From Rhynchopus sp. YZ270_cl-10 (Eukaryota > Euglenozoa > Diplonemea > Diplonemida > Diplonemidae), in NCBI GenBank assembly GCA_964035575.1, contig OZ037914.1, positions 444,176 through 508,175 on the forward strand: a stretch of DNA of 64,000 nucleotides. The letters run 5' to 3'. Below the pieces are notes generated by a model, which was not told the origin of the DNA, ran no database searches, and worked only from the letters and a program-made list of their open reading frames with translations. Of the stretch, positions 20,801 to 31,153 are shown piece by piece. Both the position numbers and the translations under genes were made by a program. How positions within the stretch are numbered: position 1 is the first letter of the stretch; every line of letters begins with the position of its first letter.

Positions 20801-21795
20801 GCAAGACACTCCACATCATGCGGGCCACGGTCCACATAGTCACCCAAGAACACAAACGAATGCGCACAGTATTTAATATGCCGGAATGCGATCAGATTCG
20901 ACGTGAAGTACAACAGATCCTGGAAGTTCCCATGGATGTCACCCAGCACATAGCACGGCCCTGGCACATCCACTAGGGCGCGTGGCTCCGTCGCTAACAT
21001 ATTCTTCACAATGTCGATGAGCCCGAGCAGGATCACCTGCACTGTACGGACATGCTGACCATGGTTGAACTTTCGTTTGACAGGGTCCCATATCGCCTGG
21101 AGGTGGTGTGCGAGGTTGACTGCATCCTGCAGCTTCTCCTCACAGAAAGACTCTTGCGTGGCAAGCTCATGGCACGCGGAGGACGTGAAGAGGTTGTTGT
21201 AGGCAGTGTTCGCCGCCAGCTCCGTCAGCGAAAACGGCTGCGGCACGGCGTACTTATCTATGGTGAGGATGGTCCGCGAGAGGGTGTACTTCCCACTCGG
21301 CATCACAAAGACCTGCACCGCACGCAACCCAAGCCCTTCCGTAGCGCTATGCTTGTACACCTGCAAGACATGCGCTGTCACACCAGGCACGAACACCATC
21401 AACCTATCCTTCTCCCCTTGTTCATGCGACGACACAGACGTCACCGGCCCTGCCCACACCACATCACCATTCTTATCAAGCAATCGCGGCTCTATATTGC
21501 TGAGCACACCCCGCCCATGCCCTGCCTCCTCATCCGCAGCGTGCAGGATGATCAGCGATACAGGACTGTGTCTCCCCTCCCCTATCTTTGCTTCGAAGTA
21601 CGGAGCGGCATCATCCGGTTTCGACCAAAACGCACAACCTATATCAGGGTTCAGTGCGTTCAACGGCAGACACCCAGGACGGAACGACGACGCACGCACC
21701 GGAACCACAAGCTGCACCTCCAACATCTTCCTCGTGGTGCAATACTCCACAGAAGGCAGCACTGCCTCGTCTAGCGTCTCATATGGGTCCAACAT
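17870..21795 (-). CDS. PPP-family Ser/Thr phosphatase with novel N-terminal domain (3 exons, 575 aa)
   Basis: Exons are 21795-20488, 18485-18351 and 18154-17870, all phase 0. Intron 1 is TTG|GTATGC...CCACAG|CAA and intron 2 is GAG|GTACGT...TTTGCAG|GAA. Spliced, it has every PPP metal and active-site motif: GDIHG (285-289), GDYVDRG (318-324), RGNHE (349-353), CCHGG (404-408), LLWADP in exon 2, RAH (494-496) and LFSSSNYCD in exon 3. The last motif and the spacing resemble the PPP5/PPEF/RdgC side more than PP1, but I would not fix the subfamily. Residues 1-280 match no EF-hand, TPR or Kelch domain that I can see. The start MLDPYETL (21795) is preferred over an upstream in-frame Met because the upstream part is low complexity. 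Intron 1 is 2.0 kb because it carries a (TGG)n tract and a TIR element. Confidence 0.9.
18489..19161. repeat. Uninterrupted (TGG)n / (CCA)n microsatellite, ~224 units
   Basis: 673 bp of perfect TGG on the plus strand (CCA on the gene strand), ending 3 bp from the AG of intron 1 of the phosphatase. Poly-Pro, poly-Gly, poly-Trp and poly-Val open frames through it are artefacts. Splicing at CCACAG|CAA removes the tract and joins two conserved phosphatase blocks in frame. Confidence 0.95.
19203..20301. mobile_element. 1.1-kb TIR element in phosphatase intron 1 (TA target site)
   Basis: The ends are inverted copies: CATTGAAATCCC...GGGGAGT on the left and its complement ACTCCCGGGGATTTCAATG on the right, each flanked by TA, consistent with a Tc1/mariner-like or other TA-targeting non-autonomous element. 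Subterminal regions carry multiple GGAGAGTTTTCGAGAG units (20080-20190) and inverted forms (19255-19330), plus TCGCGATTAATCGCG palindromes. The centre (about 19400-20000) has no recognisable transposase. Confidence 0.7.
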
Positions 21796-22245
21796 TAGAG
21801 ACAGTGTACACTGGTGGTGGAGGGTGTAGTAATAACTGTCGGTTTGTAAGGTGTAAAATAGGAGGAGGGGATGTCTCGTATGTCTTTCAGGCACAGATAG
21901 ATAGGAACTGTGGCGTTGGTTTGTGCATTTTTTTTTCGAACCAAGGGAGGAGAGAAGTAGAGTAACACAATAAGCAAAAAAGCAGCAGCATGCACCACTA
22001 CCATGCGTCATGCTATACTGTATTCCCCCCTACACCGTGGGTTCGTGGAACACTTTAATAAACAATGAAAAAAAAAGAGACAGGGTGCGAAAATTTGTCA
22101 CTTTCGCCGTTCCCGCCCAAAAAAAATTAAAGATGACTGAACCACAGTCAACCAAAACAAAAAGAGAAAAAAAGTTGCTAAATCCAGGATATGAAAATAA
22201 AAAGAAAATAAAAAACACAAAAATGCCTAATCAGCGGGTGTCGTC
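21796..22245. other. Intergenic between phosphatase and Hsp70
   Basis: 450 bp that must hold the phosphatase promoter and the Hsp70 3' UTR. No gene or clear motif is seen; A-rich near 22100-22220. Confidence 0.6.
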
Positions 22246-24216
22246 TTAGTCGACCTCCTCGACCTGGGGACCGGCTCCGGGGGCGGCACCGGCACCAGCA
22301 CCGGGCATGCCACCGGGCATACCACCGGGCATGCCTCCGGGCATGCCACCAGGGGCTCCACCAGCACCGCCCTGCTGCTCGTACATCTTGGTGACGATGG
22401 GGGAGCAGATGGCCTCCAACTCCTTCATGCGCGAGTCGTACTCGTCCTTGGAGGCCTCCTGGGCACCGTCAAGCCACTGGATGGCCTCCTGGCATGCGTC
22501 CTCAACCTTCTTCTTGTCGTCCTCGGGCACAAGGGCGGCCGTCTTCTCGTCGTTCATGGTGTTCTTCATCGAGTAGGCGTAGTTCTCGAGGGCGTTCTTC
22601 GACTCCACACGCTCCTTTGCGAGCTTGTCGGACTCAGCGTACTTCTCTGCGTCCTTGCACATGGCGTCAATCTCCGCCTGCGACAGACGGCCCTTGTCGT
22701 TGGTGATCGTCACGTTCGCCTTCTTTCCGCTGGTCTTGTCCTCGGCAGACACGTTCATGATACCGTTGGCGTCAACGTCGAAGGTGACCTCAATCTGGGG
22801 CACTCCACGTGGGGCAGGCGGGATTCCGGACAGGTCGAAGGTTCCCAGCTGGTGGCAGTCCTTCGTCATCGCACGCTCTCCCTCGAACACCTGGATGTGC
22901 ACTCCGGGCTGGTTGTCGGCGTAGGTCGAGAAGACCTGGCTCTTCTTCGTGGGGATGGTGGTGTTCCTCTTGATGAGGGAGGTCATCACACCTCCGGCGG
23001 TCTCAATACCCACAGTCAGGGGGGTCACGTCGAGAAGCAGGATCTGCTCAGTCTGCTTGCTCTGTCCTCCGGTCAGCACGAAGGCCTGCACGGCAGCTCC
23101 GAAGGCAACAGCCTCGTCGGGGTTGATCGACTTGTTCAGTTCCTTTCCTCCGAAGAAGTCAGACACCATACCCTGGATCTTCGGGATACGGGTCGATCCT
23201 CCGACCAGCACAACCTCGTGGATCGAGCGCTTGTCCATCTTCGAGTCCGACAGCACCTGCTCCACAGGGCGCAGGCACGAGCGGAACAGGTCCGCGCACA
23301 GCTCCTCGAAACGGGCACGGGTCACCGAGGTGTAGAAGTCCACACCCTCGAACAGCGAGTCAATCTCAATGCTGGTCTGGGCTGCCGACGACAGGGCACG
23401 CTTGGCGCGCTCACAGGCAGTGCGCAGACGGCGCAGCGCACGCTGGTTCTGGGTCAGGTCCTTCTTGTGCTTGCGCTTGAACTCCTCCACGAAGTGGTTC
23501 ACCATGCGGTTGTCGAAGTCCTCTCCTCCCAAGTGAGTGTCTCCGGCAGTTGCCTTCACCTCGAAGATTCCTCCGTCAATGGTCAGAAGGGTCACATCGA
23601 AGGTACCACCACCCAGGTCGAAGATCAGGATGTTCTTCTCAGCGTCGTCGGTCTTGTCAAGTCCGTAGGCAATGGCGGCCGCGGTGGGCTCGTTGATGAT
23701 ACGCAGGATCTCCATTCCGGATATGGTTCCTGCGTCCTTGGTGGCCTGACGCTGCGAGTCGTTGAAGTACGCAGGCACGGTCACAACACTCTTCTTCACC
23801 TCCTTCCCAAGGAAGGCCTCAGCGGTCTCCTTCATCTTGACCAGGATCATCGCCGAAATCTCCTCAGGCAGGAAGGTCTTCTTCTCACCCATGTAGTTCA
23901 CCTCGATGATCGGCTTGCCGTCAGCCTTGGCGATCACCTTGAAGGGCCAGTGCTTCATGTCGCTCTGCACAGACGCGTCCGTCAGCTGGCGTCCGATAAG
24001 ACGCTTCGCGTCGAACACGGTGTTGGTGGGGTTCATCGCCACCTGGTTCTTTGCGGCATCTCCGATCAGACGCTCGCTGTCGGTGAAGGCAACGTACGAC
24101 GGGGTGGTACGGTTACCCTGGTCGTTTGCGATGATCTCCACACGCTCGTTCTGCCACACTCCCACGCAGGAGTAGGTGGTTCCCAAGTCGATACCGATGG
24201 CTCCGTCGAAGGCCAT
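22246..24216 (-). CDS. HSP70: Cytosolic Hsp70 chaperone (HSPA8/SSA type), 656 aa
   Basis: An ATP-dependent chaperone that folds nascent and stressed proteins and uncoats clathrin with J-domain partners. Full-length and intronless. The nucleotide-binding domain has the signatures GIDLGTTYS (8-16), [14 protein letters not shown] and [13 protein letters not shown]. The substrate-binding domain has [14 protein letters not shown] and the helical lid. The C terminus has four GGMP units and ends in EEVD, the TPR-co-chaperone docking tail that marks the cytosolic/nuclear form; there is no ER or organelle signal. The start [12 protein letters not shown] is fixed by homology. Codon use is strongly GC-ended, as expected for a highly expressed gene. 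The cytosolic assignment is very secure. Confidence 0.98.
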   Translation of the reverse strand: MAFDGAIGIDLGTTYSCVGVWQNERVEIIANDQGNRTTPSYVAFTDSERLIGDAAKNQVAMNPTNTVFDAKRLIGRQLTDASVQSDMKHWPFKVIAKADGKPIIEVNYMGEKKTFLPEEISAMILVKMKETAEAFLGKEVKKSVVTVPAYFNDSQRQATKDAGTISGMEILRIINEPTAAAIAYGLDKTDDAEKNILIFDLGGGTFDVTLLTIDGGIFEVKATAGDTHLGGEDFDNRMVNHFVEEFKRKHKKDLTQNQRALRRLRTACERAKRALSSAAQTSIEIDSLFEGVDFYTSVTRARFEELCADLFRSCLRPVEQVLSDSKMDKRSIHEVVLVGGSTRIPKIQGMVSDFFGGKELNKSINPDEAVAFGAAVQAFVLTGGQSKQTEQILLLDVTPLTVGIETAGGVMTSLIKRNTTIPTKKSQVFSTYADNQPGVHIQVFEGERAMTKDCHQLGTFDLSGIPPAPRGVPQIEVTFDVDANGIMNVSAEDKTSGKKANVTITNDKGRLSQAEIDAMCKDAEKYAESDKLAKERVESKNALENYAYSMKNTMNDEKTAALVPEDDKKKVEDACQEAIQWLDGAQEASKDEYDSRMKELEAICSPIVTKMYEQQGGAGGAPGGMPGGMPGGMPGGMPGAGAGAAPGAGPQVEEVD

Positions 24217-25883
24217 TTTTGATAAGTTAAACTAGTTGATTAATAAAAGAAGTAGCTGTGTGGTGAGGTGTGTGTGCGTTGTTGGGGTGCAGAGATAACG
24301 GTCATCGAGGGGGGTGGAGAAGGTGCGAAATGATAAATACAACTTTTGCTTTTGAATATTTCGTTTCCAAATTCATTTGTATCGATTCCTTGACCTCTTT
24401 TTTTCCTTCTTTTGTTGCTGTTGTGTGAACTACCACACGAGAGGCTACCTTCAACGTGTTTTGCTTAGATATCAGGCAACACTTGAGAGAGAATAGAGGA
24501 AAGGGTGAATGGGAAGAGATGACATAGCTACACAAGACAACACCACAGGATGTGGTGGTATCACATTACAGTGCAATACAACCTGATCAACTATGTCATT
24601 GTGTGACTTCCCATTGTGCGGGATGGGATGGGGTGGGCGTTGAGTAGAGAGAAAGAACATAGTATTTTTGTGAGAAACCTTTTGAAACGTTTCTCCATAA
24701 AAAAAATAGAAATAAAAGGTAGTATTTTTTCATCCCAAAATCAGGGGTACTAAGTCATGTATTGCTTCACCTCTCCCTTTACCTAAGGCTTGTGTCTCAC
24801 AATTCGCTCAAGCACTTTCTTTTATCTTAATTTCCAAATAAATAACAAAGAAAACAATTTTGAGTTCTTCTATTTTGATGGGAAGACAGAGGGTCAAGGT
24901 GTGAGAACAAACCAGAGATTATGGGGAGAGGGTGAAGCTGTGCACAAAGTACAACGGCTACGTTTTTGTGGAAAGGATACGATGATGAACAACAATAGAG
25001 AGAAAAACATAATTTTGAAAAAAGAAAAAAGAAAAAAAGGTGGTGAAAATGCCGCATCGTTGCCAACAAGATGTGGGAAGACTTCCCGCAAAGAGTCTAC
25101 AAAAATAATAGCAAAAGAAAGCAAACGCTGTTTCTTCAGTGGAACGTTGGCCTCACAAATTCCCCATAAGGATGATAAGGTATCGTTCATGGGGAAAAAG
25201 AGCAAGACAACAGCTGATTACCGACAGAAGGTCTTCAGACAAGATTCGTTTCCTTTGCAACTCTCTCTGTTCGGATGGAACGTTCGGATGTACGTCACTC
25301 CGAATGCAGAGTCTTGCAGTTTCGATATGACCACCAAAAAAAAAAAAAAAGAAACAAATAAAAACATGAAGAAGCAGAACAGTCAAGAATAAAATAAAGT
25401 CAAGAAAAAACACTGACATAAAATGCCAGTGGACTGTTAATCACTGTCGCTTCTCTTTGTCTTCATCTTGTTCCTTCCAAACAGGAACGGTTTACTACGG
25501 ATTATGGTGTCTGCACACAGGAAGAAAAATGCACGATGACTGCAGAGGGACAGAATGCACCAACAACAATATCGTACCCTTGTGTGTGACAGGTATGAGC
25601 AAATGTAGCAAAACGAGGAAAAAAAGAGAAAAGCGGATTGATGGGAATAAATAAAAATAAAATAAAATCCCTCACCATCAGGATGTGACTTTGAATGATA
25701 CATGGACAAAAGAAAACAGAAGATAACTGCGTCACAGGGACGGATATCCTTCAGCACTGTTTGTCATTTCATTCCGCATCACATCCGACTCAGGGAGGGT
25801 GGGTGGGAAAATAGCAACAACAAAAAGACCAAACCAAAAACGGCCTGGTGATGTTGGTATCGGTGTGGTATGTGTGGGATGGA
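24217..25883. other. Intergenic between Hsp70 and transglutaminase
   Basis: 1.67 kb without a supported gene. The first 300 bp is the Hsp70 promoter region; a GAATATTTCGTTTCC stretch (24353-24367) is only weakly like a heat-shock element. A CACGAGAGG site (complement CCTCTCGTG) is at 24436-24444. The A/T-rich open frame at 24790-25392 is lysine/asparagine-biased with no motif, so I leave it out. Confidence 0.6.
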
Positions 25884-28190
25884 TCAGCACTGCAGCTCGA
25901 CCTCTCCGTGCATCATTCCATCAAACTCGTTGGAAGAGAAGGAGAACACAACCTCCTTCTGCATCCCCTTGTCACCGTTGCACCAGCGTGCTGCCGGCAC
26001 AAAGATGGTCTTGGTCTCGTGTCCCTCAATGGTGCCCATCTTGTGGCTCTCGTCCTTCGACGGTGTGGAGTAGTGCACGAAGCAGTGTGTGAGCGGGGTG
26101 GCGAGCGGGTTCGTGAAGCTCACAGACGCAGTGCCGTCCTTCAGGAGTGTCACCACAGGGTTCGGGGTCGCAAGCTCAAACTTGTCTGCGTGCGAGTACA
26201 TGACCATCCCAATCATGTTGCGCACCTCAAGTGTGACGCGCAGCGTGTTTGTCTTCGCAAGGAAGGGCGCGTACACAGCCTCGGGCACAACAATCGACGC
26301 AGATTTCCCGTCCGGCGACACAACCGCAAGGGCGACGTCGAGGTCCGCAATCTTCACCCCGGTGTAGGACACAGCCTCCACCACGAAGACAGCCTGCGCA
26401 CCCCCGCGTCCGCCGTTCAGCTTCACACCCCCAGTCGACACGGCGTGGAACTGCACGTCACCCCCAGCAGCAAGGCTTCCCTCCTTCAGGGCGAACCCAG
26501 CCAGGTCGTCGTAGTGGCGCGACGTCATGCGGCTTCCCTTCCCGAGGGCAGCAGCCTCGCGCTCAGTGGTCAGCGGGCTGTCGTGCTTCTTGTACTGATC
26601 GGTGATGTCCATGCGGCAGGTGTGGCCGGACCCAGTGCACCCAGGCTGCTTGGTCGAGATGTAACGCCCGACGTCGGAGAAGATCTCCTGCCCGTTGCGC
26701 AGCACAATCCCGTTTGTCTCAGACACCACAAAGGTCTGGTCGTAGCTCGACCCGTGCGCCACGTTGTCCGCCATCTGCGGGAGGGACGCAGGTCCCATCT
26801 GGTACTTCCCGCCCGAGGTCTCCTGAGGGGTCGCGTCAATGGCGTTCCACTGCACCGCTGCAGACGAGATGTCCGGGCGCGACATCTTCGCGTCGACCCA
26901 GGCGTGGAAGTTCCAGATCGAGTCGGACGTGCGCTCGTCAATGTAGAAGTCAAACGGCTTCGACTCGTGCGCACTGCGGAAGTTCGTGATCGGGCGTGCC
27001 GCAACTCCCAGGGTGCGCATCGTCGTCGTCAGCAGGCACGCAAACACCCAGCACTGTCCGTACTTCACAGACGCGTAGCCCCCGTCGCTCCACTGCTTCA
27101 TGATCTGACGCGACCCGGTCCACACAGTCGGGGACGTGCCGTCGGCGTAGTTCCCGTCCCAGCGTCCCGCAAGCACACCCTGCGACACACCCGAGTTCAG
27201 CAGGTACGTCATCGCACGCGACACCTCAATGGCGCTCGACCTGTCCACAGACGACGGCATGCGCGACACCAGCTCCATCACGTAGTTCAGCACGTCGAAC
27301 TGGCCAAACGCCCATCCAGACGACCCTGCACCCTGTCCCAGAGACGCAGAGTACACGTTACCGTACCAGAAGCGCCCGTTCTCGTTCTCCAGGTACTCCG
27401 CACGCTCTGCAGCGTCTGCCACGTAGGTCTGCGTGTCCGCCGCCTTGTACGGGTTGAAGAGCACAGCCACCGTTCCGTAGCTCTCTCCGTTCAGTGTCAG
27501 GGTGAACCGTCCGACGTCAGCAGTTGCCGGCACAGCCACAGCCCACACCGTTGCGCTTGTTGCTGTCGCCGTCAGTGCCACACCCCCGAGTGCCGCTGCG
27601 AACGACGCAGGCGCCGCCCCGACCAGCTCCACCTCAAACGTCTGCCCACGGCGCACCACCAGCTCGTCCGACGGTGTGTACCCTGCAGTTGTGTAGAACT
27701 GTGCCGTCGTGTGTGCAGCCAGGTTCTCTGTCTTCCTCAGCGTGAAGAGCGACCCAGCGGGGGTGGGTGGGGTTGGCGGGGTGGACCCACTCACGCACTG
27801 CAGGGTGGTTGCGCTGCACGTACGCCCCTGTGTGTCGGCAGTCCCGTCGCAGTACAGCGTCTGTCCGGCAACGTCGCAGTCGGGGTCCCATGCACCGCAG
27901 TTGCAGTCGCAGCCGTCCTTTGCGTTGTAGTACGCTTGGTTGCAGGTGAAGACAGGGGCGGTTGCCTCCGCCTCGCACACCAGCGTGTCCTTGTTGCACA
28001 CACGGTTCTCCGTGTCCCTCCCGCTCGCGCAGTACAGCGCCTGCCCGGCAACGTCGCAGTCCGGGTCCCACTCACCGCAGGCACAGTCACACCCGTCCTT
28101 TGCGTTGAAGTACGACTGGTCGCACGTCCACGCACCCTCCACAGAGGACACTGCAAGGCAGCTCGCGAGGAGCACTGCGGACACTCTCAT
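25884..28190 (-). CDS. Secreted animal-type transglutaminase, 768 aa
   Basis: Forms isopeptide bonds between Gln and Lys side chains. A signal peptide (1-19) is followed by two ~53-residue Cys-rich modules (about 21-73 and 81-133), each with the pattern C-x-YFNAKDGCDC-x-CG-x-WDPDCDVAGQ, and a Thr/Pro linker. Next come a transglutaminase N-like beta-sandwich (~150-250) and the catalytic core. The core has GQCWVFA (Cys380), NFHAW (His429) and the IDATPQET block (Asp452); the His-to-Asp spacing of 23 equals that of animal enzymes. RPITNFRSAHES and WNFGQFD-like (WAFGQFD) blocks also match animal TG2 and factor XIII. The C-terminal region (~560-768) has beta-rich segments like the animal beta-barrels. 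Intronless and GC-rich. The Cys modules are not part of animal enzymes. The enzyme call is firm; its substrates are unknown. Confidence 0.93.
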   Translation of the reverse strand: MRVSAVLLASCLAVSSVEGAWTCDQSYFNAKDGCDCACGEWDPDCDVAGQALYCASGRDTENRVCNKDTLVCEAEATAPVFTCNQAYYNAKDGCDCNCGAWDPDCDVAGQTLYCDGTADTQGRTCSATTLQCVSGSTPPTPPTPAGSLFTLRKTENLAAHTTAQFYTTAGYTPSDELVVRRGQTFEVELVGAAPASFAAALGGVALTATATSATVWAVAVPATADVGRFTLTLNGESYGTVAVLFNPYKAADTQTYVADAAERAEYLENENGRFWYGNVYSASLGQGAGSSGWAFGQFDVLNYVMELVSRMPSSVDRSSAIEVSRAMTYLLNSGVSQGVLAGRWDGNYADGTSPTVWTGSRQIMKQWSDGGYASVKYGQCWVFACLLTTTMRTLGVAARPITNFRSAHESKPFDFYIDERTSDSIWNFHAWVDAKMSRPDISSAAVQWNAIDATPQETSGGKYQMGPASLPQMADNVAHGSSYDQTFVVSETNGIVLRNGQEIFSDVGRYISTKQPGCTGSGHTCRMDITDQYKKHDSPLTTEREAAALGKGSRMTSRHYDDLAGFALKEGSLAAGGDVQFHAVSTGGVKLNGGRGGAQAVFVVEAVSYTGVKIADLDVALAVVSPDGKSASIVVPEAVYAPFLAKTNTLRVTLEVRNMIGMVMYSHADKFELATPNPVVTLLKDGTASVSFTNPLATPLTHCFVHYSTPSKDESHKMGTIEGHETKTIFVPAARWCNGDKGMQKEVVFSFSSNEFDGMMHGEVELQC

Positions 28191-30462
28191 TGTTGCTTTG
28201 TTTTCTTTGATTTGCTTGATTTGTGGATAAGACCTGTGTTGTGTGTCAAATGCTTAAGTTCTGTGAAGATGCAACCCTACAACACGAATGGAGACACGAC
28301 AGGAACACATTACATGCATTTCACATCACATCCAGAATGCAATGCAGCATGACGATGAAATGCATATGCCTCCCGCACCCATGGATGCGTGGGCGACACA
28401 GATCCTCCACTGTGCGTGTAGTTCGTGAAATGCGTCCAGAACGTGGTGAATAAATCAGGTGTCCCCCCCAGTCACGCATCTTCACTAATTAGATTTCTAT
28501 CAAACTGTAACACAAAACACCCCAACCATGCACTCCTCCTTCCATTGCTCCCAAAGTCCTGCTCCTTCTCTGAACGGGGCGGTAAGGTACACCCACCCTG
28601 CCCACTCCATATTCCCTCACCGTAAAGCGAAGCTCGCAATGCACACCCTCTCAACAGACACTCCCACCCATCCTCCTGACAGCAGCAAAAGGTAGCAACA
28701 AGACACTGTCGCATGACTGCAACTCATGACCACTCGTAACCAAACATCTCACCCAGAACTGAAGTTCTGTGTGAGGAAACAGGTGTCTGCCACTCCTTTC
28801 ACAACCAGTGCAAAGGAGGGTCAGAGTCACGGTGAGAGCACAAACGCGCAGAGGGTCGTACCATTTGTGAACTGCAACCGGTAATCATGATCTAAATCAT
28901 CATCACCTGTACTCTTCAGAACAGCAAAGGGACCATGCGACACCACCTCCAAGCAGACACACACCGAAAAATTCGCCAAAGGCCTGATCTCACCCAAAAT
29001 GAATAACATCACGACATGGATCAAGGAACACTCTCCAGGTACAGTGTGAAGTAACTCACAGGAACCCTCGAAGATATGCCCGTGCAGAATACCAATGGAC
29101 GTGAAACCGTGTCTATGCACACGTGCACAAACCGACACTCGACACCCAACACCAGCTCTCTCTTCTGTGCAAGAAGCCGTCCTGACCGAGGTGGCTACTT
29201 GAAACACCAGGATGTCGAGTGCTCTCACATTTGCGTTGACAACATCGTTGACAACGAAGCGGGCACATCTTCCCAGGCTCCACAACACCACTCGTCTCCA
29301 TCACAAAGAGCACGAACCTCATGGAGTACACTCCACCAGGCCACAGCAACAGCATCAACCCACACCAATGTCCCCTGCCCCTCCCCCAACCCCACGTGCC
29401 CAAACACAACCATGCCGACCACCCATGCATGCACACACAAGACGCTCGCCAGTCTCGGATGAAACCCACCGCCCATCATGTCATGGTGCCAACACAAGAG
29501 TGCTTTCCCCCAGAACATACAAGCGAGACATGAGCTGAGCCAACACACCCTGCGCACTCCATAGCCTCGCACCACAAAGCGAAGCTCGCAATGCACACTC
29601 TTTCAACACATACACGCCCCCCATCCTCCTGACGGCAGCAAAAGGTAGCAACAAGACACTGTCGCATGACTCTAACCCACCACCACTCGTCACCAAACAT
29701 CTCACCCAGAACTGAAGTTCTGTGTGAGGAAACAGGTGTCTGCCACTCCTTTCACAACCAGTGCAAAGGAGGGTCAGAGTCACGGTGAGAGCTCAAGCAC
29801 GCAGAGGGTCGTACCATTTGTGAACTGCAACCGGTAATCATGATCTAAATCATCATCACCTGTACTCTTCAGAACAACTAAGGGACCATGCGACACCACC
29901 TCCAAGCAGACACACACCACTGAGCACTTCACTCAGTGCAGGAAATCACCATATCAACGATGCTGCCACTGAACAGGCAGAGCCCAACCCACTTCCTGCC
30001 CCACCCCAACCCCACCCAAACAACTCACACCTGCACCTCACCTCCTGCCTTGTACCTCCTGCCTCCTACCCCACCCCACCCACACGACTGCACACACTGC
30101 GCATTGCATAACATGCATCAACGTCACTTCGCACTTCACACCTCTTCTCCTCTCACCAACCACCCTCCTCCCTCTTGCCTGTGTACATAACCCTTTCCAC
30201 CCACCCTCCCCTCCCCAACTTCCCTCAAGTCTTGCCCAACATCTTATCACTCCTAACAACTCCTCCGCTCAGCACACATCATCAGGAAACATCTTGCAAA
30301 GAGGATAGCCTCAGAAGAACACCACAGGAGTTCAGCCAAGGAACCCAGGCAATGCATTCCCAGTCCGGTTAGTCAGACACCCCGACCAAGTCTTCCCTTC
30401 CCCTAACCATCAAAACAACTCCCCCACCCCCAGACCACCCCACAGCATCACAGCATGCTTAC
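28191..30462. other. Tandemly duplicated flank with short conserved frame
   Basis: About 28600-28965 and 29550-29920 are direct repeats about 0.95 kb apart, sharing GAAGCTCGCAATGCACAC, CCAGAACTGAAGTTCTG and CATGATCTAAATCATC. On the minus strand both copies encode a similar short frame (EVVSHGP...VLKSTGDDDLDHDYRL then QFTNGTTLC) ending at the same stop. It might be the last exon of an unknown gene whose 5' part is in 30.4-30.9 kb. No other gene is supported here. Confidence 0.4.
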
Positions 30463-30948
30463 CTGCCTCAGATCAAGAATGTTGAACTGCGCAATGGTAA
30501 TAAAACTGTGACACATGGCTTAGTGGGGATATGTTTCGGAACTCAGATGGTGGTGCATGTTGAAGCATCGGCACAGAGACAGCCAAAAAGACTGCCCAAT
30601 ACGATTGGAGTGATTTGTGTGTGAATGTTTATCATCACTGACCTGCAAACGTCGTCTCGGGCAAGCAACCTGAATCAGCAGTTGTGAAAGCTTGCGAGTT
30701 AGGTGTTCGTATTCAACCGACACAAGGCCGTCAGATAGTACCGATCCTGTTGTTTCATCCTCTTCTTCCGGTGACAGAGAACAGCGAATGGGGAACTGAG
30801 GAAAAGGAAAGGGGTGCTTTGTTTTGTACTTTTCATGCGTCCAGTCACTTCCCGAAGGCCTCGTGACTGGTCGGTCCATGGAAAAACGTGGAATCAGTTT
30901 GCAAAAACAGCTACTCGAAAGCTGAGGAGGCAATAATAACAATAACAA
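30463..30948 (-). CDS. Candidate 5' exons of an unknown gene, with 24-nt microexon
   Basis: Not recognised. Proposed exon 1 lies within 30948-30643 (open frame including MDRPVTRPSGSDW and an acidic EEEDETTG patch, ending PRRRLQ). It stops at a good donor (TTGCAG|GTCAGTGATG). After 156 bp there is a candidate 24-nt exon (30486-30463, FNILDLRQ) with an acceptor TTGCGCAG and a donor GTAAGC, in phase 0. The arrangement is kept in the duplicated copy (40590-39899). Later exons are not identified; a minus-strand frame near 30300 (LAELLWCSSEAILFARCF) could be one, but that interval is missing from the second copy. It is close upstream on the map to the secreted-protein gene stop, and on the same strand. 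Weak evidence overall. Confidence 0.3.
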
Positions 30949-31153
30949 TAGTCATATTCAGGTTCAGGTTCACCTGCAAATAGCGTGCTCTGGCAGCACA
31001 GCGTTTGCACACGCCTCAAAAGCGTATTGTGCGGTGAAGCAAGAAACAAAAATCAAAAAGCAAAAAGCTACATGTTGAAAAGGAAAATGATGTTGAAAAC
31101 AGAGTAAGAAGAACAAGACAACGTGTCCACACATGACCTGACACCACACCACA

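Noticed and set aside
22852-24222. 456-residue plus-strand frame opposite Hsp70, and an 834-residue one opposite the transglutaminase
   Set aside because: Antisense shadows of GC-rich coding sequence, with His/Arg/Val bias and no motifs.
24353-24367. Heat-shock element upstream of Hsp70
   Set aside because: Only weak, wrongly spaced GAA/TTC units; not distinguishable from A/T-rich background.
24790-25392. 200-residue Lys/Asn-rich plus-strand protein
   Set aside because: A/T-biased composition, no motif, and codon use unlike the confident genes.
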